From contig MU624974.1 of NCBI GenBank assembly GCA_025349905.2, positions 1-15,435 on the forward strand: a stretch of 15,435 nt of DNA. The letters are read 5' to 3'. Shown here in pieces: positions 1 through 8,256 of this stretch (position 1 is the first letter of the stretch; each line of letters opens with the position of its first letter). This DNA comes from Blastocladiella britannica (taxonomy: Eukaryota; Blastocladiomycota; Blastocladiomycetes; Blastocladiales; Blastocladiaceae). Both the position numbers and the translations under genes were made by a program. A model generated the notes under the pieces. The model was not told the DNA's origin and searched no databases. It saw only the letters and a list, made by a program, of their open reading frames with translations.

Positions 1-158
1 AAAAGCAACGAGAAAAACAGCTTGGTTTGGTGCTGGAAAAACAAGGACTGAAGAATTCTGTTGGCGATAAAACGGACGTTTTGTTCCACATCACTTCCAT
101 CTCAGAATTCCAACACCCGAACTCTGTTTAGTGCGCAGCCGTGTAGCAGCAGAAAAAA
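1..158 (+). promoter_or_regulatory. 5' flank of the eIF4A3-like helicase gene
   Basis: This stretch lies directly upstream of the helicase start codon and should hold its 5' UTR and part of its promoter, cut off by the window edge. The last bases before the ATG form an A-run (AGAAAAAA), giving an adenine at -3, a favourable start context in fungi. I see no convincing TATA box or other named element, and no coding sequence. Confidence 0.4.
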
Positions 159-1493
159 ATGAGCAGCTCATTCGACCACGCGCAGGATGACAAGGCCGAC
201 TTTGACACCAGCGAGCGGGTCCAGGTCTACCCGACCTTTGACTCGATGAACCTCAAGGAAGAGTTGCTGCGCGGCATCTATGCCTACAGTACGCGTTTAA
301 TTATTTTCAATGGATGGCAACACGATATACCCACCATGAATAAATAAATAAAAACAGACTTTGACAAGCCCTCGGCCATCCAGCAGCGCGCCATCATGCC
401 CGTCATCTCGCGCCGCGACGTGATCGCGCAGGCCCAGTCTGGCACGGGCAAAACCGCCACCTTCTCCATCTCCATCCTGCAGAACATTGACACCGCCAAG
501 CGCGAGTGCCAGGCTCTGGTGCTGTCGCCAACGCGTGAGCTCGCACAACAGATCCAGTCGGTGCTGCTGGCGCTGGGTGACTACCTGAACGTACAGGTGC
601 ACGCATGCGTGGGCGGCACGTCGCTGGGCGAGGACATTCGCAAGCTGGAGCACGGCCAGCACGTGGTCTCGGGCACCCCCGGCCGCGTGTTTGACATGAT
701 CAAGCGCGGTCACCTGCGTACCCGCAACATCAAGATGCTGGTGCTGGACGAGGCCGATGAGCTGCTCAACCAAGGGTTCAAGGACCAGATCTACGACATT
801 TACCGTCTTCTCCCACCGGCCACGCAAATGGTGGTGGTTTCGGCAACGCTTCCGCACGAGGTGCTGGAAATGACGGGCAAGTTCATGTCCGACCCGATGC
901 GCGTCCTGGTGAAACGCGACGAACTGACGCTCGAGGGCATCAAGCAGTTCTTTGTTGCGGTCGAAAAGGAGGACTGGAAGTACGACACGCTGTGCGACCT
1001 GTACGACACGCTGACCATCACCCAGGCGGTGATCTTTTGCAACACCCGGCGCAAGGTCGACTGGCTCACGGCCAAGCTGCGCGAAAACAAGTTCACGGTC
1101 TCGGCCATGCACGGCGACATGATGCAAAAGGACCGCGAGGCGGTCATGACCGAGTTCCGGGCCGGATCGTCGCGCGTGCTCATCACCACCGACGTGTGGG
1201 CCCGCGGGATTGACGTGCAGCAGGTGTCGCTGGTCATCAACTACGACTTGCCCATCAACCGTGAGGTGTACTTGCATCGGTACCGTTTTTTTTCTTTATT
1301 TCTTTTCTTCACAGCTGGATCACTGACATGTTAATGTATTACATTTAGGATTGGCCGATCGGGCCGGTTTGGACGCAAGGGCGTGGCCATCAACTTTGCC
1401 ACCAACGAGGACGTGCGGGTGCTGCGCGACATTGAGCAGTACTACTCGACGCAAATTGACGAGATGCCGATGAATGTGGGTGACATGATCTAA
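159..1493 (+). CDS. FAL1: DEAD-box ATP-dependent RNA helicase, eIF4A3/FAL1 family
   Basis: The spliced model is join(159..288, 358..1279, 1349..1493), encoding 398 residues, close to the usual 399-411 of the family. Both introns are 69 bases (gtacgc...acag; gtaccg...ttag), and the phases rejoin exactly in AYNFDKP and HRIGRSGR. All helicase motifs are present in order: Q motif (PSAIQQRAI), I (AQSGTGKT), Ia (PTRELAQQ), Ib (TPGR), II (DEAD), III (SAT), IV (VIFCNT), V ([10 protein letters not shown]) and VI (HRIGRSGR). The blocks [18 protein letters not shown] and the C-terminus [13 protein letters not shown] are typical of eIF4A3 rather than of translational eIF4A. Family knowledge: eIF4A3 is the RNA-clamping ATPase of the exon junction complex, and yeast Fal1 acts in 18S rRNA processing in the nucleolus. 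Which role dominates here cannot be read from the sequence. The gene looks intact. Confidence 0.95.
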
Positions 1494-2104
1494 TTTATTA
1501 TATATATATATATATATTCACTATGGGTATCCCGGGCCGGGGGCAAGAGTTGCGGTCCCTTGCGGTTCACACACCACACCAAGGAAGGAAGAGGGAGGGC
1601 AGGGTGCTCTCGGTGAGAGCAATGATAGGGACCATGCCATAAATTTGGATCACGAAGAAAAAAATTGCCCCTCTCCCGCGGCAACAGCGAACCGCAATTT
1701 CCAACTTGCGTTGTGCCATTCCGTTCCTTCACACATCCGACACACAACCTTTCCTCCCTCGGAGACGCACAACCGACGCCACCGTACCAGGTGCGATCAG
1801 CCTTTCTTTTGTTGTCGTTGTTTTGCTTGGCGGTAATTGCTACTGCGTGATCCTTTTTTTTTTTTCCCATTTCCGGACCGCCCTGGTAATGGGATCGCGC
1901 GCCATTTTTTATGCCCTTGATATATACTTTATACCGCTCCCTGCCATGCCACGAGCGCGACGGTGCACATTGGTGCAATTGTTTACCCTCGCGTGGCACT
2001 CACCATTGTATTATAAAGTTCTGACCTTTGATTTCTCTTTCGCCCTCTCGCCAGTATCCAGTCTGAACTCGACCTGATCTGCCCAAACCGTCCTTTTGTC
2101 GACC
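1494..2104 (+). promoter_or_regulatory. Intergenic region: helicase 3' end and ATPase promoter
   Basis: These 611 bases separate two genes of the same orientation. The start should hold the helicase 3' UTR (a TA-repeat begins a few bases after its stop) and the rest the ATPase promoter and 5' UTR. It has several pyrimidine-rich stretches, such as the T-run near 1855-1866. AT-rich TATA-like words occur at about 1919-1934 and 2009-2018, but their spacing to a transcription start is unknown. No canonical AATAAA was seen after the helicase. Short open frames here show no recognisable protein, and I treat the region as non-coding. Confidence 0.5.
1499..1517. repeat. TA dinucleotide microsatellite, about 9 units
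   Basis: An uninterrupted alternating TA run starts six bases after the helicase stop codon. It probably lies in the 3' UTR and may contribute to AT-rich 3'-end formation. It is likely length-variable between strains. Confidence 0.9.
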
Positions 2105-5100
2105 ATGTCTGAAAAGGCACCAAAGAAGAAGCAAACGTCAGTGGCAATTGTACGCTATATATTTTCTCAAAGGTCGCACACATGCAAAATCAACAACCTG
2201 ACCTTATAATAAAATCATAGGACGAGCACAAGCTCTCGTTCGAGGAGCTGACGCAAAAGTATGACACCCTGATCGACACCGAGAACCCGGCCAAGTCGGG
2301 CGGCCTGAACACGGAGGATGCGGCCCGCCGCCTGGCGACCGACGGCCCCAACGTGATGGCCCCGCCCAAGCGAAAGTCGCCCATTATGCGGTTTGTCGAG
2401 TGCATTCTTGCGCTGTTCAACTTGCTGCTGATCATTGCCGGTGTCCTGTCGTTCCTGCTGTACGCGCTGAACACGTCCGTGAACCAGGTTTCGGTGCGTT
2501 CTTTATATCGCCAAAAGGCGGATCGCCTTTTTTTTGTTGTCGCTATCAGCTGCACTTCACTCATTCCAAAAAAAAAAAAAAAAATTTACAGCTGTACACG
2601 GGTATCATCTTTATTCTTGTCGCCTTTATGAACGCCGGGATCGAATTCGTGCAGATCAGCAAGGCCGAGAGCGCCATGATGGCTTTCCTGGTACGTTTAT
2701 TCGTTATTGTGAACGATCTCTCCCCGACTCGGATCGCTCACAAAAAATTGAAATTAAATAGAACATGATCCCCGCCAAGGCCACCGCAGTCCGCGGCGGC
2801 CAGCTCATCAACCTGCCCGCGCAGGACCTTGTCAAGGGTGACATTGTCTACGTCCGCATGGGCGACAAGCTCCCCGCCGATATCCGCATCATCAAGGCCT
2901 CGGACATGAAGGTTGACAACTCGTCGCTCACGGGCGAGGCCGAGCCCCAGCTTCGTCTGGTCAACTCGACCCATGACAACCCGCTCGAGGCCGAGAACCT
3001 GGCCTTCAACTCGACGCTGGTGGTGTCGGGCGAGGGCTTTGGTGTTGTGGTGCGGTGCGGCGACGACACGGTCATTGGCCAGATCGCCAACATGACCAAC
3101 TCGGAGAAGAAGCGCACGTCGCCCATGACGGCCGAAATCGACTTTTTGGTCAAGTTTATCTCGTCGCTGGCCATTGGGTCGGGCGTCATCTTCTTCATCA
3201 TTGCCATGGTGATTTACAAGGATCTCAAGACCGCGTTCCAGGTCGGAATCGGAGTGCTGACGGCTTGGGTCCCCGAGGGCCTCTACGGTACCGTGACGAT
3301 GCTGCTGACGTTTGCCGCCCAGCGCATGGCCACCCAGCAGGTGCTTGTCAAGCAGCTGACGGGCGTCGAGACGCTCGGCGCCGTGACGCTGCTGGCCACC
3401 GACAAGACTGGTACCTTGACCCGCAACCAAATGACGGTGTCGATTGTGTGGACGCACCTGACCAAGTGGGTGATTGGCGGCAACGCGAGCTCCCTCGCGG
3501 CCGGCGAGAGCCCCTTTGACTCGTCCGTCAAGGGCACCCAGGAGATCATGAACATTTCGGCCCTCTGCACACGCGCTCGTTTCAACAAGACGGACGTGCC
3601 CATGGACCAGCGCGAGATCATTGGCGACGCCACCGAGACGGGCCTGCTCCGCCTGGCGACCCAGAAGCTGCGCGAGTTTGACTCGCTGTCCGACCGGTTC
3701 CCTAAAGTGCTGGACGTCCCCTTCAACTCGGACAACAAGTGGGCCATGACGATCCACAAGATGGCGCACGCCGACGGCCACTTTACCCAGTACATGAAGG
3801 GCGCCCCCGAGCGCGTGCTCAAGCTGTGCACGTCGATTGTGGGCCCGACGGGCGAGACGATCCCCCTGTCGGAGGAGCACCGCAAGGCGTTTGACGAGGC
3901 GTACGAGTACATGGCGTCCAAGGGCCACCGCGTGCTTGCGTTTGCCAAGTTTGAGATGGACGGCACCACCTACCCCGAGTCTTACGTGTTCAACAAGGAG
4001 GAAAAGAACTTCCCGATGAGCGGCCTGACGTTTGTGGGGCTTGCGTCGCTGGAGGACCCGCCCAAGCACGGCGTCCGCGAGGCCATTGGCCACTGCCGTC
4101 GCGCTGGTATCAAGGTGGTGATGGTCACGGGCGACCACCCGCTCACGGCCGAGGCGATTGCCCGCAAGATCAACCTGGTGCTCACCGACACGCGCGAGGG
4201 CATGGCCAAGAAGCGCGGCGTGCCGACCGAAGAGGTGCCCGAGGAGGACGCGCGCGCGATTGTGATTCACGGCGAGCGCGTGGACAAGCTCACGGACGCC
4301 GAGTGGGACATGATCTTTTCCAAGGAGGAAATTGTGTTTGCCCGCACCTCGCCCAAGAACAAGCTCCAGATCGTCAAGAAGGCGCAGTCGCTGGGCCACA
4401 TTGTTGGGGTCACGGGCGATGGTGTCAACGACTCGCCCGCCTTGAAGAAGGCCGACTTGGGTATTTCGATGAACATTTCGGGCTCAGACGTGTCCAAGGA
4501 GGCCGCGGCCATGATTCTGCTGGACGATAACTTTGCGTCGATCATCAATGGCATTCGCGAGGGCCGGTTGATTTTCGCCAACCTGAAGAAGTCGATCAAG
4601 TACGTGCTGACGCACACCATGCCCGAGGTGATTCCGCAGCTGCTGTTTGTTGCCGTCCCGCTTCCGGTCGGAATTGGCGCGCTGCAGATTTTGGCCATTG
4701 ACTTGGGTTTTGAGCTGTTTGCGGCCCTGTCGTTTGCGTTTGAGCTTCCCGAGTCGGAGGGTCTGATGAAGCTGCAGCCCCGTCGCCCCGTGGACTCGGA
4801 CACGATCGAGCACCTCCGTGCCCGCCGCGCGTTTGACCGCAAGTTCATGTCTGTGGCGACCAATGAGGATGGCGCCGACGACGAGCGTGAGCTGACGAAC
4901 GCCGAGCGGTTCCGCCAGCTGCTGTCGCCCGAGTACTGGACCCGGTGGGCGTTTGCCGGCAACGACGGCGACGTGCTGGTGGACCTCAACACGATTGTGT
5001 GGGCGTATCTCGAGGTGGGCATCCTGGAGTACATTGGCGCCCAGATCGTGTACTTTGTGGTGTTTTACTTTTACGCGGCCGACGGCGTCAACTACTACAT

Positions 5101-5590
5101 CACCCCGACCGACCTGTACAATGGCCAAAATGCGAGCACCGCCGGATGGGGCGCCAATGGCGCGCCGCCGTTCACGCTTCACAACGGCCTGGTCATTTCG
5201 GTCGACGACCAAGCCGAGTCGCTTGCCCGCGCGCAGTCGTCGGTGTACTTTGCCATCTTCATGGGCCAGATTGGAAACCTGTTTGCGTGCAAGACGTCGA
5301 TGACGTCGCCGCTGCGCGCGTTCTCGTTCAAGAACATGGCCACGTACAAGGCGCTCTTTGGTGGGCTGTGCGTGACGATCCTGATTATCTGGGTGCCCGG
5401 AATCTCGTCCGCGTTTGGGTCGTCGATCCGCACCAACCCGCTGTACTTGCTGATTGGCCTCGCCAACGGCGTGCTCATTTACCTGTACTCTGGCCTCCGG
5501 TTCTGGTTGCGCCAGCGGTTCGTGCCCATCAAGTACAACCCGGAGCCCCTGGGTCTGCAGATGCACGCGACCCGGTACTCGAACATTTAA
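2105..5590 (+). CDS. P-type cation ATPase, type IIC (Na,K-ATPase alpha-like)
   Basis: The spliced model is join(2105..2149, 2221..2493, 2592..2690, 2762..5590), encoding 1081 residues. All introns are phase 0 (71, 98 and 71 bases). The N-terminus DEHKLSFEEL matches the start of animal Na,K-ATPase alpha chains. Further motifs are the actuator loop TGEAEP (about 196-201), M4 VPEGL (Glu311), the phosphorylation site DKTGTLT (Asp353), the nucleotide-domain KGAPERVL and the hinge TGDGVNDSPALKKAD. M5-M6 (LKKSIKYVLT ... AIDLGFE) and M7-M10 follow. It should be a plasma-membrane pump driven by an aspartyl-phosphate cycle. Family knowledge: similar ATPases were reported from Blastocladiella. Several residues that bind Na+ or K+ in animal pumps are changed, and the SYGQ beta-subunit contact in the M7-M8 loop is absent, so the transported ion and any need for a beta subunit are uncertain. 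No beta subunit gene is visible here. It could also be a separate fungal alkali-cation pump subgroup. Confidence 0.93.
2568..2584. repeat. Poly(A) run of 17 inside ATPase intron 2
   Basis: A homopolymer of 17 adenines lies just before the acceptor of the second ATPase intron (2494-2591). It has no coding effect but is prone to length variation and sequencing error. Confidence 0.9.
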
Positions 5591-5701
5591 ACCTTCGTCC
5601 TTCCTTTCTCTTTGTCCCCCACCAATCCCTCAAATAGTTTATTCTTTTATTATTCTCTCTCTCGATTGTGCGCGTATTACAATTATTAGTGAATTTGTTA
5701 A
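5591..5701 (+). promoter_or_regulatory. Short AT-rich spacer between ATPase and orphan gene
   Basis: Only 111 bases separate the ATPase stop from the next start codon. They are pyrimidine- and AT-rich (TTTATTATTCTCTCTCTCG and similar) and must contain both the ATPase 3' end and the core promoter of the next gene, or the two transcripts overlap. No canonical AATAAA was found. Confidence 0.45.
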
Positions 5702-7693
5702 ATGTCCTGGAACCGGAATGGTCAAAGCGGCCGCCGATCACTGCACGACGCGACGACGCCGCCCCGGTTCAGCCACGATCCCACCAATAAACGGCGCCGG
5801 ATCGACCTGGACCCATCGTCTCCGACAATAACCAATGGGCGGGCGGTCGCGCCTCTCTCAGCCATGGTCCATGCGCTAGCGCCCACAGTCACCAATAGCA
5901 CGGTGGCTCCGACCGTACCGCCGCCACCGGGATCTCGCGCACTCGGCGCGTCGCGTGCGTCCCTGGTCGGCCCGCTGTTTCGGCCCGCTGCCTTGCACGG
6001 CCCTGGTGGTGGCGGCAGTAGCGATCGCGAGGATGACGAGGACCCGGTGCAGGGCAGCTCGCCCATTCCTGCTGTGCATGAGGTGATACGGTCGGGACTG
6101 GCGGTGTCGGGCGGCAGTGGACGTGGACATCAACGAGCGCGAGCACAACGACGTAAGCCAATGCAGCTGCAAGTGCCAGTCAATGTCGGCTCGTCGTCCT
6201 TGATGGTGACTCCGCTGCCGCCTCCACTGGCCTGTCCGCCTTCGGCTCAAATGGTCCAAGGTGGCGATGAGTCGCCGCTGCTGCCAATGCCGCCACCGCC
6301 TTTATTTCGCGTCATCCCGACGGCCGTTGAGCCTTTGTTTTGGTACCATGGAACTGGATACCATGACGCCGATGACGACGATGAAGATGACGATGACGAT
6401 GACGATGTCCTTGTCTCGTCACAGCAGCAGCCCACGCCTCCCACTCTACCACTCCGATCCCGACGGCGGACCATGCACGAGCGAATGCGGCTCGAGAGCG
6501 CTGGAGCCGCGATTGATTCGGACGAGTATGATGACCACGATGTCGACGACCCATTTGCATTTGACGACGGCGGGTTTGCCGGATCGCCGGCCGCCGCGAC
6601 CGCCATGGACGACGTATTGGCGCCGCGGTTGTCGTTTTTGCCCTCGCATCACCTCCGTACTCCGCTGCCGCTCCCACCTTCGGTGCGTGCCGCCAACGAC
6701 GAGCAGCAACAACGATCAGAGGTGGATCCGGCCGACGATCTGTTTATCGTGTCCAGTAGCGCCGCCGCGGCCTTGGATTCGCCCGTGGTAGCAGCGGCAG
6801 CAGCGGCGTCGACTCGCCGGCTGGCCAGTTCACCAGCAGTTCCCGAGCACGTTCCACCGAGGTTTTCCATGGTCCAGCGATCGCCTGGAGCCGCGTCAAC
6901 GGCGGCAGGGTCGGCCCGTCCATCCTTGCCGATCGGGTTCGTTTTTCTTCTCCATTTCCTTTTTTCCTAATTCGCACAGACTGATCCGCCTAACAATAGC
7001 CCGCCCGCGCCCGGCCCAACGCTGTCCCGGCTCCGATGGCTCACCGACCACTCAAAAACCCCCAGTCCGGCCATGATTGCAGCGGGTCCGTGGATCATGC
7101 AAGTGCACTCGGCGCGGAACCACGCGCGTGAAGGGCATCATATCCTGGACGGCACCGTGACCCGCGTCGGGAGTGTCTCGCCGTCGGCAGCAGCAGGAAC
7201 CATGGTGCTTCCGAGCCCACCGTTCCCAATGCACTTTATCGTGCGGCCACGGACTCAGCTGATGGCGCACGGCGACCAGCGCGTGGATATGGCGTGGGAA
7301 CATATTCGTGGGGCGACGGCCGTCGGGGGCGGGAATCGGAATGCGAGCAGTACCAACTCATCATCGCGACTGCCGCTGTCGTCGTCGTCGATACCATCGT
7401 CGTCGGCCACCACCACGAGTGGGCCGCCGGTGCCGCACCAATACCATCACCGATTGACACCTCCACCACCGCCACCTCCATCGCCCGTGGCCATTGTCGA
7501 GATTTCCGAGTGCGTCGGATGGTTCCTGGACCGATCGTCGTCATTGGGCGGTACCAGCGGAAGCAGCGGCCCAGTGCTGTGTGGGCTGGGCGTCGGGTAC
7601 CGGTGGGCGGGTCGCGTACACCCTCAAACAACCCTACCTCGGCCAGGCCGCACCGGGACACCGCCAAGCCTTGCCAGAGATATATCCAAATAG
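5702..7693 (+). CDS. Orphan acidic, largely disordered protein with a compact C-terminal part
   Basis: I do not recognise this protein. The start is set by an in-frame TAA directly before the ATG. Exon 1 runs to about 6940. A T-rich intron with a CTAAT branch-like word ends in CACAG at 6979, and exon 2 runs from 6980 to the TAG at 7691-7693. Exon 2 reads in phase 0, which fits a donor at 6941 (39-base intron). The better-looking donor at 6937 (gttcgt) is out of phase, so the donor is uncertain. The model gives about 650 residues. Visible features are a basic KRRRID cluster near residue 34 (possible nuclear signal), proline- and alanine-rich linkers, an Asp tract (about 222-235), a basic RSRRR cluster followed by acidic DEYDDHDVDD, and serine-rich runs. 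Exon 2 has a hydrophobic, tryptophan-containing section (RLRWLTDH, GPWIMQVH, LDGTVTRVGSV, MHFIVRP, VAIVEISECVGWFL) that looks folded and beta-rich. A nuclear role is inferred from the basic clusters only. Confidence 0.65.
6365..6406 (+). repeat. GAC/GAT low-complexity tract encoding an Asp run
   Basis: Near-perfect GAY codons encode a run of 12 acidic residues (11 Asp, 1 Glu) after DAD in the orphan protein. Mixed GAC and GAT codons suggest selection on the acidic protein rather than only DNA slippage. Confidence 0.85.
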
Positions 7694-7699
7694 ATCATT

Positions 7700-7705
7700 T
7701 TTATT
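7700..7705 (-). terminator. Candidate poly(A) signal AATAAA on the minus strand
   Basis: Read on the minus strand, AATAAA occurs 8 bases after the stop codon of the small minus-strand gene and only 7 bases from the stop of the convergent plus-strand gene. If used, cleavage would fall inside the other gene's coding end, so the two transcripts would overlap. It is a single canonical hexamer, with no other support. Confidence 0.35.
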
Positions 7706-7712
7706 ACATTTA

Positions 7713-8200
7713 TCATGGCCTCGACTGAAGCGGTGATTGTTGCTGTTGTTGCTGGTGCTGCTGCAAGAGCGCAAGCTTGGCCTGTGTTCGCTCCAACGCA
7801 CTGGCGGTGGCGCCAAGCCGGGCCAGAATAAAGTCGGCTTTGGCGTCCACGTGCGCCTGCAATTGCGCGGTGGACGGCGGCGGGGGCGGCACTTGGTCTT
7901 GGCCTTGCCTAGGTGGCGATCGCCGGTCTTGCTGTTGTCGCTGAATGAGCATGTCCAGCATTTGTACCTCTGCGAGAGCGTTCCATTTCCGTACACGGGG
8001 ATCGGAGGGCACGCGGTGAATACCACAATTCAAGCTAAAATGGAAAGACGGAGCGGACCAGCAAGCACGCGCTCCAATTCGTGCTCGGCGTCGGCTTGTG
8101 ACGCGGCGCATTCCTCTGACAAGTGCCAGATGTGATCGAGCACCGGTGCCAGTACACCTACAATGTCGGGCACGTGGATACGCTCGGATGGGCTGCTCAT
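7713..8200 (-). CDS. Small coiled-coil orphan protein, probably two exons
   Basis: I do not recognise this protein. A start codon at 8200 opens a frame beginning MSSPSERIHVPDIVGVLAPV, with a helical, charged continuation (SEECAASQADAEHELERVL). It stops soon after, at a TGA beyond a pyrimidine-rich TTTTAG. A second open frame carries VQMLDMLIQRQQQ, a proline stretch and a glutamine-rich C-terminal helix ending at 7713. They must be joined by an intron. The simplest phase-correct junction removes 7970-8058 (89 bases, gtccgc...gcag), giving 132 residues and an unbroken helix LERVLAEVQMLDML. An alternative uses the TTTTAG acceptor and keeps more of the second frame (VRKWNALAE), but needs a weak GTCAGA or GTCACA donor. 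It starts 56 bases after the DBF4 stop on the same strand, and its stop is 19 bases from that of the convergent orphan. The helices suggest a small subunit of a larger assembly; function is unknown. Confidence 0.55.
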
Positions 8201-8256
8201 TGCAATTTAAGAAAAGGTCGGATATATTTTTGGCTCATCCAAGAGAAGTACGAGTA

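Noticed and set aside
297..1277. Long minus-strand open frame opposite the helicase
   Set aside because: It is the antisense shadow of a strongly conserved DEAD-box gene in GC-rich DNA; its His/Leu/Val/Arg-rich translation has no recognisable motif.
1706..2077. Plus-strand open frame of 123 codons upstream of the ATPase
   Set aside because: It lies in a pyrimidine-rich intergenic region; the translation is Phe/Leu/Ser-rich with no domain, and overlapping frames are equally open.
2738..4399. 553-codon minus-strand open frame opposite the ATPase
   Set aside because: The plus strand has unmistakable P-type ATPase motifs. The antisense frame is low-complexity, rich in Arg/His/Val/Leu, and reflects codon bias; the same holds for 4484-5566.
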